A model generated the notes under the pieces. That model had not been told where the DNA came from. It was given only the letters and a program-made list of their open reading frames with translations, and searched no databases. From Pseudogymnoascus destructans (lineage: Eukaryota > Ascomycota > Leotiomycetes > Thelebolales > Thelebolaceae): a stretch of 64,000 nt of DNA. The translations under genes and the position numbers were made by a program. Below, in pieces: positions 44,266-55,815 of this stretch; the stretch's first letter is position 1, and every line of letters starts with the position of its first letter. The stretch spans positions 620,001 to 684,000 of the forward strand of contig NW_020167523.1 in the NCBI RefSeq assembly GCF_001641265.1, given 5' to 3'.

Positions 44266-44743
44266 ATGGCAGATCAATACCACCAACAACAACCCTACGG
44301 CGCCCCTCAACCCGGCTTCACCGGACCCCCCCAGCCCGGCTACGGCGCTCCACCACAGCAGGGCGGGTATTATCCTCAGGCGCCTCCACAGCAGGTATGC
44401 TATCACGCAGCGTCCTTTCCCAGCCCATCAGCTCTTGCGGCTCCCCGTCCCCCCCATGCTAGCAGCACAACCAGCGAAGGGCCCGAAGGGAACGGAATGA
44501 AAGCCGGATGGGGAGAAAACAGTAGCTAATAGGGTGAATAGATGCAATACCAACAAACCCCTCCCCCCAAGGAGAAGAAGAAGGACCGCGGCTGCCTTTA
44601 CGGCTGGTGAGTCCCCCTTCCGATGTCATCCTCGCATGCATTGCTGATTATATGTCTGCTACAGTATCGCAACCTTGTGCTGCTGCTGGCTCTGCGGAGA
44701 GACTTGCGAGTGCTGTCTTGAGTGTCTGACATGCTGCTTCTAG
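44266..44743 (+). CDS. Small CYSTM-domain membrane protein
   Basis: Three exons (44266-44394, 44542-44606, 44665-44743) give 90 residues. The N-terminal 55 residues are Gln/Pro/Gly/Tyr-rich (PQPGYGAPPQQGGYY). A charged KEKKKDRG linker leads to the cysteine-rich C-terminal module CLYGCIATLCCCWLCGETCECC ending in LTCCF. CYSTM proteins are short tail-anchored proteins linked to stress tolerance in eukaryotes; the exact role is unknown. The middle exon is only 65 bases long. Confidence 0.88.
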
Positions 44744-45631
44744 GCGTAGCTGGGAGCTACCTGCACGGGAGGGGGGTTAGGAATGCCTGGGCAGCTGAGG
44801 ACGGGGATGGGCGGGGGTGGATGGATGACGGGGAATGGGGAGGGAGCAGAAGGGATTGGGGGGGAGGTATAATACCCATGGCCATGGTTTTCCGTAATAA
44901 TTCAAACCCCTCATCGTCGCTGTTGGGGTGATGGGGTGGTATGATTTTCTCGAGAAGCCCCAAGGAGAGAGAGAAGGAAATGAAAACACATTTCTCGACT
45001 TCGATTACAGTGCAATGCAGTATAGAAGCCGCGATATTAATCATGAATTCACCAGACTTTCTATTGGCTCACCACCTCCCTCACGTAGACATTCTGGAAT
45101 ATATTAAGTCCTTCTATCATATTTGCACGTAGCACCTAGATATATCAGCTTCCCTCCAGCTCTGGGACAATTAAATTCTGCACAACCCCCCCCCTCCCAA
45201 AAAAAAGACATTAGGAATAAAATAAAATACATACATCATGATCCATTTTAAATTTTTATATATATTCCTTCAATTTTTTTTAAAAAAAACATACCCTCCC
45301 TATATATACCCTCCCCGCCTTCCCTCCCCCGTCCCCCTTCCCCCTTTTCCCTTCAAAACCCCCCAATTTCGGTAGGTTATCGAGAATAAAATATGCACAA
45401 CAGAAAAAGGTATATCCATAAAAAAACCGAACTGTTGATCCCAAAAAAGGTTGATACCCAAAAAAAAAAAAAGGTTGACCCCAGAAAAAGAAGGAATTGC
45501 GCGCAAATAAGTTGGGTATATGCGCCTGTCATACACCACTCCCCCCTCTTTTCCCAAACCATCCTACCAATCCCATCCCATCCAACCCATCGAGACCCAA
45601 AACATAAAATCATAGTAATCCCATCACCCCA
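44744..45631. other. Convergent intergenic region
   Basis: About 890 bases between the CYSTM and PH-domain genes. AT-rich parts and A-runs lie at 45200-45290 and 45450-45475. No gene is seen. Confidence 0.4.
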
Positions 45632-48600
45632 TCATCCCCCTACCCCCCCCGCATTCGACATCCCCCTCGCCCCCCCACGCGGAACAGGCGGCAACCCCCT
45701 CGTAGGCGGCGGCGCAAGCGGTGGCCCAACCACCGCCTCCGCCGCCCTCCTACTCTTCGGCCTGCCCCCTCCCGTTGTCGAAAAAGAAGGTGATTTCAAC
45801 AGCGGCGCTGATCTCTCGCCATAAGAGTTACTAATCGACGCGCCACGCTCGCGGATAACCATGCGATCCACAGCCTTCACGACGCGGCCGGTACTCACGA
45901 CTCCTGCGAGGCCGCCGTAGGTGCCGTATCCGCCGCCTCCACCAGCGCCGTAAGTTGCAAACACACCCCCACCCCCACCCCCACCCCACCACCACCACCC
46001 CCCGCACCCCCGGCTTCGGCAGCAAGAGCGATGAACCCCCTACTCCCCAACGGTTTCGGCGGGACGCGGCGTTCACGCATGACGACTATTGAGTCACGCT
46101 TCTCCCTCCCATCACCCCCTCCCCCTCCTCCACCACCACCGCGGGCGATGGACATCCTCTTCCCACCCTCCCCTACTCGACCGATTGAGGTGCGTCGCTC
46201 TCTTCCGGCACCAATACCGAGACCCAAACCGGCGCCGGGTGCGCCATTAATAGAAGCCCTCTTGTCCCTCGCCGCCTGCGCCTTCGCATTCGCCCGCGCC
46301 GTATGCGGTGCAATAATCGGTGACAGAGATGGGTCGGAGAATGACGGGCCCTCGTTGGAAGCGGGTGTGGAGGAGGAGGAAGGCGGGAAGGGGTAAGAAA
46401 ACATCGGTAACGGCGGCGGCGCCCCAGGACCCCCCGCCGCGTGCTCAGAGTGAGCGAGCTCAGCGATACCGAGTGAGGGGGACGTAGGTGTATGCGTCCT
46501 CGGCGGCGGGCTCAACCTCGACGTCCAATAATGAAACTGAAACTCATCATCCGACTCCCCCTCCCCCTCCGTCGGACTCGAACCCAGCCCTTGGGATGTT
46601 GGTAGCGACGCACCCCCACCCACCGCGCCCCGCGCAGCAGGCAGACTACTCGTCCTCCTCCCCGACCTCGGCGGGGGAATCGGAATAGCAGCCCCCCTCT
46701 GCATCTGTCTCCTCGCCCTCGACCTCGGGCTAAGCGCTGGAGCGGAGATTTCATCCATTAACTCATCTGAGAGCATTGCTGGTAAAGGTTGATCTTCTAC
46801 GATTGAGAGACGGGTTTTTAATGCCGTGGGGGGTGTGTGGCGTTCTGGGCGGCGGGGGGGCTGCTGGGAGCAGTCGGTTGGTGGTGGTGGGGAAAGAGGG
46901 GTTGTTGTTGTGGTGGGTGCGATTATGGCGTCTAGCACCGGCGGATGGGCGCCTTGAGCGCTTTGGCGGCGTTCGCGGATGTCGGCTGCGTTGAGGTGTT
47001 GTTGTTGGTGTTGGTGCTGGTGCTGGTTGTTGCCGAATTCACCGAATCCGTAACGGTCTTCTTCGTCCTCGGCGGTGAGGGCGGGGGGGAAGGATTCGTA
47101 AATCGGCGATCGGGTAGGTGACGAGTGGCGCGAAGCGGAGGGGGAGGTGAAGAATGTGCGTCCCCCCGAGGAGCGGGGTTGGCTGTACGTATTACTATCC
47201 CGTAGCGAATCGAGGAGGTGTTCTTCGATTGAGTTCGCGCTTGCAACCGAGGAGAGGGTGTTCGTAGCGCGGCTGGGCTGCGGTGTTGCGTCGTCAGCGG
47301 GCCAGGGGGGAAGGTTGGCCGTGCGCTCATCGGTTTCCCAGGGGAGGGGGTCGTTGTTATCGTTGGGGTCGTTGTTATCGTTGGGGTCGTTGTTATCGTT
47401 GGGGTCGTTGTTATCGTGGGTGTCATTGTTATCGTTGGTGTCGTCCGAGTGCGGGGAGTAAAGGGGCTCGTTGTTTGGGGAGGGGATGGGGAAGGCGTTT
47501 GTTGTCTCGGCGAGGGGGCTGCGCGATAACTCCGGGTTGTTGTTTGCACGAGTTTCGCTGGTTGCTTCCCCCCCCAAGACGTTGATCTCGTGGCGCACGG
47601 CGGTGAGCCAGGTGTCGAGATCTTCGCCGTTGTCCATGATGAGAAGGAACTGCTTGATGGGCTTGATGTATGTCGAGTTAGACCCCGGGCGTTGCTGCGC
47701 AGGCGGCGCGGGAGTAGCTGATAGCTCGCCCGGCGTAACTGCGGCGAGCCCGTCGTAGACGGTGGTGATTTGGATAACCCAGTGCTCGCCCGGGATCACA
47801 TCACTCGCAAACGCCACCGAGTGCCTACTAAGCCGAATCGACTGCTCCGGCAGCCTATTAAACGCCCCATCACACGAGAACTGCAACAAGTACCCCGCCG
47901 ACGTCAACACAAAGATCTTGCGACTCCACTCCCCCTTCCCCAGCGTCTCGACAACACGCTGCCGATGCTTCTCCTTCGCCTTATCCGCCTTCGCCGGATC
48001 CGACCCAAAGCCCACGGCAGCCACATTCCTCCCGCCCTTATCGTGCGTGCTCAGGTAGATCACCGCATTCGCAGTAACCCCGCACGTCATCAGCGAGCCA
48101 TGCTTCACCGCCCCCGACAACACCTTGAAGAAAGGCGGCGGCTCCCACTGCGCCGGCGGCGGCGGCGCGCTCGTCGGCGGCCTCTCGAGACTGCGCTTCG
48201 GCATCGCAGCCAGGAAGCTGTCGCGCTTCCTCGTCACAGGCTTCTCCTCGCTCTGCAGATACAGACGGCCGGCTTTGAGGACGAGCAGGGCTTTCGTGGC
48301 GAAGACCCGGGCGAGCCTCTCGCTCATCTGCGGCGGGTGGGCGCCGGTGGGTGAATCGATGAAGGACGCTCCATCCGACACGCTGGAGCCGCCATTCGTG
48401 CTGGTGCGCGATATGGAGATATCATCACTCAATTCGGTGGGCGTGAGCTCGACGCGGTGGCGCGGGCGGTCGGCGCTGATCTCCGGGATGGGCGGCGGGG
48501 AGTATGTCTGCTTCTTGGAGGAGGAGGAGGAAGACTTGCCGAACATGTTGCGTAGAGAGTTGGACTGGCGCCACTCGGATCTGCTGCTGCCGGAGCGCGA

Positions 48601-48732
48601 GGAGTCGACGCGCGTGAGGCTGGCGGCGTCGCTGCCGGATGGGCGAGGGGAGGAGGGCGGGGGTTTGGGCTGCCGGAAGACGCCGTGCCAGTCGCCCATG
48701 GGCACGGTGGTCGGCGCGAAGATGACGGCCAT
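45632..48732 (-). CDS. Large PH-domain protein with a frameshift near its C-terminus
   Basis: Single long exon. The frame from 48732 runs 945 codons to a stop at 45895. The part after the G-rich microsatellite at about 45963-46005 matches better in another frame: TGRVVKAVDRMVIRERGASI, then APLLKSPSFSTTGG and RGLPPVPRGG, ending at 45632. The second frame looks like the real C-terminus, so a length change in the GGGGTG tract is suspected, in nature or in the assembly. The N-terminal third has ARVFATKALLVLKAGRLYLQ and then a PH domain near residues 215-400 (GEWSRKIFVLTSAGYLLQFS, YIKPIKQFLLIMDNGEDLDTWL). The rest is disordered with an Asp-Asn repeat. A role at membranes or in phosphoinositide binding is inferred. 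Confidence 0.78.
47340..47440. repeat. 18-bp coding repeat (Asn-Asp units)
   Basis: GTCGTTGTTATCGTTGGG is repeated about four to five times with close variants. On the minus strand it codes for NDNNDP units in the disordered part of the PH-domain protein. Confidence 0.9.
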
Positions 48733-49199
48733 GATTCCCTCAATCTCGTCGTGAGCTCTCTCGGTTCCGTCGCAACAGGGAGGTCAGGAAATCGGATCTG
48801 TTCGATTTCTGGAATCGGGGGTGGGGTGTCCACACGTGGATATAGGTGGGATGTAGGGAGTATACTGCTGGACTGTACTGTTGTAGGTGGCGAAATCGGC
48901 GGCGTTCTGGTTGAGGCCTCCGGCTTCGCATTGATAGGACGGGACGGTTGCAAGGATGGACAATGCTGCTCACAAGAGACAGGAGTGGGACAGCCTCGGC
49001 ATTATTGGGGATGTCGAGCTCGTGAAGGAATGCGGCCAGCGTTGGAAGGTAGGAACGACAAAGGCGTGCGTGGCGTGGGATGGACGCACGCAGCAGCACC
49101 GGGGCATATCACGAACCAGACGGGCCAGAGACACAGATTGAAGATTGACCTTTCTGTGGGGATATCGTGGGGAAACGCAGGGCCGCAGGAAGAAATAAA

Positions 49200-49425
49200 T
49201 GGTTTCCGTAGTTTCCGTAGTTCCGTGATCCGTAGTTGCGTATTCTGTAGTTCTGTACGGAGTAGTTCCCTAGTTTCCCCAGTTCCCTAGTTTCCCCAGT
49301 TTCCTAGTTTCGTTTCCCTAGTTTCGTTTCCCTAGTTTCGTTTCCCTAGTTTCGTTTCCCTAGTTTCGTTTCCCTAGTTTCGTTTCCCTAGTTTCGTTTC
49401 CCTAGTTTCGTTTCCCTAGTTTTCC
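49200..49425. repeat. 14-bp repeat TAGTTTCGTTTCCC
   Basis: About eight uninterrupted copies of CTAGTTTCGTTTCC cover 49307-49420. Before them are shorter degenerate forms (TTTCCGTAG, AGTTCCCTAGTTTCCCC). Confidence 0.93.
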
Positions 49426-49482
49426 CCTACCTGACCCTAGTCTTCTGGTGGACTAGGACGCTAAATGCGGGTTGGATTGTGC

Positions 49483-49572
49483 AGTTTGTAGTAGGTAGTT
49501 TATAGTAGTAGGTAGTTAGTAGTAGTAGGTAGTTTGTAGTAGTAGGTAGTTTATAGTAGTAGTTTGTTGTTG
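49483..49572. repeat. GTAGTAGTAGGTAGTTT-type repeat
   Basis: About five degenerate units of 18-20 bases, with a switch to TTGTTGTTGG at the right edge. Confidence 0.85.
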
Positions 49573-49616
49573 GTGTGTTGTTGTTGGTTGTGTGCATGGG
49601 TTTGTGGGAATGCGAG

Positions 49617-49755
49617 TGGTTGGTTTGTGGAGGGGGTGGAGGGGGGGTGGAGGGGTGGAGGGGGGGAGGGGGTGGAATGGTTGGTTTGTGGAGGGGGTGT
49701 AGTAGGGGTGGAGGGGGGAGGGGAGGAGGGTGGAGGGGTGGAGGGGGGCTGAGAG
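49617..49755. repeat. G-rich minisatellite
   Basis: Strand-asymmetric G/T runs (GGTTTGTGGAGGGGGTG, GGAGGGGTGGAGGGGG) with many GGG/GGGG blocks that could form G-quadruplexes on the plus strand. Confidence 0.8.
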
Positions 49756-50268
49756 AGGGGTGGGTCAGCCAATAGTGTAAATTGGAATGTTCACATGCCC
49801 GTAATAGCCGATAAACGAGGTTATACGCCCACACACCCCCACACCACCCACGGCTGTACTACATTACCACCCTCCCCTCCCACCAAACCGAAGCATGCGC
49901 AACAAGCAAAGCCCACCGGCTCGACGGGAGGAGGGAAAGGCTGGCTGGCTGGCTGCCTGCCTGCCTACGATAGACACAAGGCGATGGGGTAATATCTTAA
50001 CACCTCCCCCAGCTTAGTGCTCACTCAGCTCCTTACCTCGATCAGGTTAGACGGTTTTGGCAATCTGACCAGTCGGCTTGACCAATGCCTGAAAAAGGAA
50101 GGTGCCCAGCCACTATATGGCAGCCTAGGCTTCGTTGGTGATAGTACTTGTACACCCCCAGTACTCGAGTAGCTACTATTACCTAGGCCTGAAGTAGTAA
50201 TATAAGAATACGGTACTCCCCCCTCCCCACCCTTCCTTCACTCTCCACAAGGCCCTAGGCTATCCCTG

Positions 50269-50312
50269 AATACCACCACCACCACCACCACCACCACCAC
50301 CACCACCACCAC
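50269..50312. repeat. CAC trinucleotide microsatellite
   Basis: About fourteen consecutive CAC/ACC triplets. Confidence 0.95.
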
Positions 50313-50518
50313 GACAAAGTGCACGCGTGGCACCTTTCCTCTCTCACATGCCCCATCACCTACCTACTTTCTCTATATGAGAATTCATATAGACCCCCCC
50401 CCCATCTCCAACTTCCTGTCAATGGAAAATCCTGCTACAGATCGAAGATCCCGCCTCCCCCACCACTTGATTGAGGAAAGAAGGAGGTGGGCGGAGTACA
50501 TGTGCCGCTGGATGACGG

Positions 50519-50748
50519 GGGAGTGATGTGGGGAGAGTAATGTGGGGAGAGTACTGTGGGGAGAGTGCTGTGGGGAGAGTGCCCTGGAGAGAGTACTGTG
50601 GGGAGAGTGCCCTGGAGAGAGTGCCCTGGAGAGAGTGCTCTGGAGAGTGCCCTGGAGAGAGTGCCCTGGAGAGAGTGCTCTGGAGAGTGCCCTGGAGAGA
50701 GTGCCCGAGAGTGCCCTGGAGAGTGCCATGGAGAGTGCCGTGGAGATG
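50519..50748. repeat. 14-bp repeat with CCCTGGAGAGAGTG units
   Basis: Around 16 units of 12-14 bases. The left ones read TGTGGGGAGAGTAC or TGTGGGGAGAGTGC, the right ones CCCTGGAGAGAGTG with one shortened CTCTGGAGAGTG form. Variants alternate in a higher-order pattern. Confidence 0.92.
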
Positions 50749-50753
50749 CAGGG

Positions 50754-50940
50754 CTGACGTGAGCTGTTTGTGACATGAGCTGTTTGTGACATGAGCTGTT
50801 TGTGACATGAGCTGTTTGTGACGTGGGACAGAAAAGCGACAGACCGAACATGGTGCGCGCGCCCTGACAGTGCTGTTGTGGGGACGGAGGGTTGGGGATG
50901 GTAGGGCTGACGTGAGCTGTTTGTGACGTGGGACAGAAAG
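50754..50940. repeat. 16-bp repeat GTGACATGAGCTGTTT
   Basis: Four tandem copies of TGAGCTGTTTGTGACA lie at 50758-50823. A further copy, preceded by the same GGGCTGACG and followed by the same GGGACAGAAA, lies at 50903-50940, so a 70-base block has also been duplicated. Confidence 0.92.
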
Positions 50941-51126
50941 GCGACACCGTCTTCCAAACGCATCGTGCTTGCCAGAGGGGGAAGTGCATTGTCCATGTGT
51001 ATCATGTGGGTAGTGTTGACTACTACTTGTCTCCTTTCTTTGTGGATAGGAAGGAGGTGGAGGTGGGTGAAGATGTGTCTTCACACAGATAATGATCCAG
51101 ACTCGCACCCACCACACATCTCCAAC

Positions 51127-54074
51127 CTAACTATAATACCCCGACCCCTCCAACCTCCCCAGCAACCCCCCCACCACATCCTCCCTCCCCACCTCCTCGA
51201 GGTCAAACAATCCTCCTCCCTCTCCATATCCACCCCCCTCTCCTCTCAAAACTCCTCTCTTCTCTTCCATCCCGCGACAAATGCCTATGAACACCTTGAC
51301 TTTACTCCTAAAGAGTTTGTAGAGGTCTCCTACCCCATTCCCCTCATCACCAGCACGGCTCGCACCAGCAGCCCACCCCCCAAACCCCAAAACACACCCA
51401 AGAACCCCCTCCAACACGCCTCTCACCACTGATTGTCTACCCCTAAGGAAGAGAACACCCATCATACGCTCTAGTACGCGTTCGTGGTATCGACGTAGTC
51501 CCTCCACCCCCTCCCCAGCCGCGAGCCCAACGCCACCAGGCTGAAGACACTCCTCAACCTCCCTCATCTTCGCCTCCATCACCCCCCACGCCGCCGTAAC
51601 GCCAGATTCGAAGTGCGAGCAGATCGCGTTGACAACATGTTGCGCTTCGTTCCTAAACCTCGCCGCACACCTCCCGCTCCTCCCCTTCCAGGTTTTGGAA
51701 GCACGAAACAACTCCCCCATCACAAACCGAACCCTCAAACACCGCAATAGAGCGCCGAAGGCACGGTCATACATGTGCAAACTCTCCGGCGTGATAACCG
51801 CATCCAGCGGGGCGGGGGGTTTGTAGACTAACCTCAGGAAATCGAGGGCGGAGAGCGAGGAGGGGTCGAGACAGGCTCCGATCTCGGCGGAGGTCATGTG
51901 GCGGACGCCGAAGGAGAGGTCGCCTGGTAGCATAGTCGGTGCGGTGTACGTCCCCACCCTTCCACCTATCTCAAATGCTGGTGAGGAGGAGGATGTAGAT
52001 GGCCTTGAAGGCGCGCGGGGCGTAGTGGCGGCGTAACTTTCGCTCAGGACACCGGAGAGAACGAGGCGTAACTCTGAACCACCTGGTGGCCAACTCGCCT
52101 CCCCCCCGCACCCCCCTCCCCACCTTCCCCTCCCGCCGAGACGTAACCCCATAACCCCCTCCCTCACCACCCCGCGCTGCCTCTCCGCAGTCCCCAGATC
52201 GGGATCGAACAGCGCGTGCGCGAGACGGGACGCGAATACCCCAGAGCCGAGGAGGGAGAAGGAGCGGTGCAGGGAGAGGTGGGTAGAGAGGTTGGAGCGG
52301 AGGAGGAGGGAGAGGGTGGCGTGGGAGAGGTGGGTGGAGAGGGGGGTTAGGAGGGGAGAGAGCGAGAGGTGGGGGGTTAGGGGGAGGGGGAGGGGGAGGG
52401 GTGTGAGGGCGGAAATTGATGAGGTGGGAGCGGTGGTGAGGTGGGTTGTGAGGAGGTTGGTGAGGGTTGAAGTCGGGGTGAGAGGTGGGGTGGTTAGGGT
52501 GTTGAGGGAGGCGAGGAGGTGGGCTTGCATTTCCTCAGCGGGTTTGCCGAAGAGGTTGAGTTCTTCCTTTTCCTCTGCTGGTGGTGCGAGGCATGGCGGC
52601 GAGGTCGTAGTGCCAGATGTCGAGTATTTCTCTATCGCAGCAGTGAGGTCCTTTTCATACTGCCTAGCCCTCTCCCCAATCGCCTCGATATTCCGCCACG
52701 AGAACTCCCACTCCAACACCGGCTTCGCAGCGGCGGTGGTGACGAAATCCCCCCTCGCCAACGGATGTTCAGGCTGATGCTCCCTCAACAATCTCAGACT
52801 CCTCCCCGCCTCGAATAAGATCTGCATATCCCCCTCCGGCATAAACGACGGGACCCTCGCCTCATCAAGCACGAAGTCAGGAGTCCGGATCTCCATCCCC
52901 TGCTCATCGATCCAGAGCCTATCCTCCGCCTTCACAAAGCTCTTCCCCACGCTCCCCTTGACGAGGGGCATACCTGTCTCGCGCTGGATACCGAGCCATT
53001 CCCCCGCAAAGTCTAAGAACGGGCGGGAGACGCGGGAAAGCACTTCGAGGAGGATAGTCTGTGTGGAGTCTGTCCTGTGCTCGGTCTGTTCAATGAATTG
53101 AAGGAGGTTGGAGAGCATTACTTCGTCATTCTGGGCGGATCCAGCGGCGACGATTAGCTCGTGGAAGATGGTGAGGAGGTGGGAGACGGGCCGGAAGAGG
53201 GATTGTAGTTTGAGGATGCTTTGGAGGGAGGAGGCGGGGATGTTGAGGTGCGATTGGAGGGTTGAGAGGACGGTTCCTATGGCGTCGGCCAGGGCGATGC
53301 GGCCGGGTGAGCGGTGTTTGAGGTAGGCTTTGTCGGTGAAGGAGCGCAGGGCTTTGGTGGTATTGCCGCAGCGGAGGAAGAGCGCTGTGACGTCGTGGGT
53401 GAGCTCGGTGCTGCAGCCGGATGTACGGACGGATTTCAGTGTGCATTCAAACTCTTTTGTCTCTTCGTTCCAAGTAAATAGCACTGAGTCCCTGCCCAGG
53501 CCTAATGCCAGTAGCGACGATGCGTATGTCGAACCGCTGACAACAACTGCATCTTGGTTGTCGATTTGGAGGGGGCTTGTGTCGTCGGCGACTGCGGCGT
53601 CGAATAGTTGCGGTCCTCCTTCCGAGACGTAGCAAGTTTGTGGTGCCTCCTCCCTTTGCTCGTCAAATGCGTCCCATGTGAGATAATTTGCGCTCTTCAG
53701 CTCCTCCTCGGGCGCAAAGGACCATATATCAACATATCCGTCATCGGCTTCATTGTTTATTTCCTCGCCCCTTTCACTCAAAGGCGGCGGCGTGCTGGTG
53801 GAGATGATTGAAGGCTCTGGGTTTTCGAAGGGAAAATCGGCTAAGGCAAAGAAGTTGCCTCCTCCATGGCTGAGGCTCTGTTCCGGTAGTTTCTCACTGA
53901 TATCTATGCATCATTAGCATGGACAACGAAGTCGGTTGTTCAAGCGCTATTACCGTCGACTTTAAGTTGCGAGAACAGGAAACTGTACGAGTCCCCGGAC
54001 TCTGGAAAATATTTCGACGATGCCCATAGATCTGGGATCGCAAAGGCGTTCCCCGGATCGTCGCCGTCCTTCAT
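51127..54074 (-). CDS. Gamma-tubulin complex component, GCP6-like
   Basis: Exon 1 is 54074-53954 and exon 2 is 53903-51127, giving 965 residues. The Spc97/Spc98 architecture is seen: an N-terminal fungal segment with DDGYVDIWSFAP, the first GRIP motif region around TALFLRCGNTTKALRSF and LKLQSLFRPVSHLLTIFHEL, then the C-terminal domain with LDFLRLVYKPPAPLDAVITP, MYDRAFGALLRCLRVRF and NEAQHVVNAICSHFES. It belongs to the GCP5/GCP6-like branch of the gamma-tubulin ring complex that nucleates microtubules at spindle pole bodies. GCP6 is favoured by length and by the large variable insert; this is not proven. The insert (about 475-560) is a Leu/Thr/Pro repeat with LTPLPLPLPLTPHLSLSPLL. Confidence 0.88.
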
Positions 54075-54342
54075 TTTGTATTTATGTTGACTCTAATGCT
54101 TCACTTTCATTCGGTGGACGCGTCTCGTCACGACAAGTGATGCAGCAGCGGTTGTTCCCGGCGCTAGTGTCGGCCTTGCATGGTGAAGCCCAAGGCTGAA
54201 GGCGCAACAGTCAGAAAACCCAAACAGATTTCCATCAGACCCTCGATCTACAACACCAATTCCTGAAGCACAAACAATTCTTTGCGCTCTGTATATTCAT
54301 CCTACAGCTAGCGACACCGGTCAATTCTGGCTGATCCTCAAA

Positions 54343-55297
54343 ATGCCGCCACGAAAGAAGACTAGGGGTGGTGGGCGCATGGCGTCAACTCCTGGCCATG
54401 ATGAGGGGGATTCCATGGCTGTCGACACACCAGAAGAGCAGGAATCGCCTGACAAGCCAGCATATGATCCATTACAAGACCCATGGACCGATGAGCAGGA
54501 GACCTCACTATATAAAGGCATAATCAGGTGGAAGCCAGCAGGTAAGACCCCTACTTCTTTCACGTGGGAAATGGGCAACAACTAAGTGGTCTCGAGGCAT
54601 GCACAAACACTTTCGCATGATCGCGCTATCAGAATACCTCCGAAATCACGGATACAAGGCAGACGTGCACACGAGGATACCTGGAATATGGGAGAAGTTG
54701 GGCCGATTATACAACCTGGAGCTCATCGATGAGCGCGAGAACACGCTAGACTTCGCCGAGGACGAAACCGGAGAGGACAAATTCCTGGAATTCTCCTTAC
54801 CAGAAGACGAATTCGGTGGGATGATGTGGGCTCGAGGCCAAGTGTCCAGCGAGGCGCTTTCCTCTCCGCCCCAGATAAATGCGCCGCCAGATCTCCCGCC
54901 GCCCAAGAAGCGCAGGCGCGGCGAAGCGGCCTCAAACCGAGCCAGCACTGTCGAGGATACGGATGATGCGCAGACATCGCCGCCGCCGCCCTCCTCGGCG
55001 ACTCGGCCTGGTCGTGGCCGAGGCGGACGACGTGGTCGCGGGCGAGGGGTTGGACGGGGCAGGGAGTCGAGTGAGAGGCAGGCGAGCAAGGAGACAACAG
55101 CTGAGCCTACGGACCAGGAAGAGGTCGAGGAGACGGGGGATGATGGAGATGAAGACGAGGCGGAAACAGCGGAAGAGACCGCTGAGGACGGGAGTCCTTC
55201 TCCGCAACCTGACAGCACAAGAGGTCGGGGTAAGGGAGGCAGGGGAGGCGGCAGAGGGCAAGGCAAGAATCGGCGTGGAAGGAAGCGGGCTAAGTAA
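54343..55297 (+). CDS. EAF7: NuA4 histone acetyltransferase subunit Eaf7
   Basis: Exons 54343-54541 and 54597-55297 give 299 residues. The CT20/Eaf7 domain lies at about residues 45-165: WTDEQETSLYKGIIRWKPAG, then MHKHFRMIALSEYLRNHGY, HTRIPGIWEKLGRLYNLELIDERE and FSLPEDEFGGMMW. Eaf7 (human MRGBP) pairs with Eaf3 and Eaf5 in the NuA4 complex, which acetylates H4 and H2A.Z. After the domain come a basic segment with PPPKKRRRGE and RGRGRGG repeats, an acidic run, and a Gly/Arg-rich nuclear-type tail. The gene is divergent from the gamma-tubulin complex gene with 268 bases between start codons. Confidence 0.93.
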
Positions 55298-55815
55298 CCT
55301 AGGTGGTACTTGTTTATACGCTGTATATCTACTCAAAATGTTCATACAATTTATGAGGTTGAGAACTTGAAGCTGTATATACTGCCTTCGCTATATCACG
55401 ATTGACGGCGCCGGAATAACCAAAACTCCGAGGCGGCTGCACCCGGCTGTTATCATGTATGTGGATGTATCTTTCCTTACACGTGGCCGTGTGTTGATGA
55501 TTAAAATTCACAGTATGATTGCCTCAAGGATGGTCGATTTGGTGATTCCGAAGATGCCGTACTATAAGTGTACCATAATGTAAATAATCATATGTACCCA
55601 GTGGCAAATTGTGGAGTTTGTTGTATTGTATACAGGCCGACATGCTGGAAAGGCGGCGGGTTGGAAAAGCCGAGGCTCAATCCCCAACCCACTCCGAAGC
55701 CGAAGACATCCAACTAGTAAATGACGCTCGGTACACACCTCCCAAAATTATTTACGTGTGATATCTCATTTCAACCCTCTTTCCCTTCTCCCCGTTTATA
55801 TCCAAGTCGTGAGGC
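55298..55815. other. Intergenic region before carnitine acetyltransferase
   Basis: About 520 bases. AT-rich parts near 55560-55600. No gene is seen. Confidence 0.4.

Larger units (their letters stand above)
48733..51126. other. Repeat-rich 2.4 kb interval
   Basis: The left part is the upstream region of the PH-domain gene. From 49190 to 50940 it is a chain of different tandem repeats, listed separately. No gene is supported. Confidence 0.5.
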
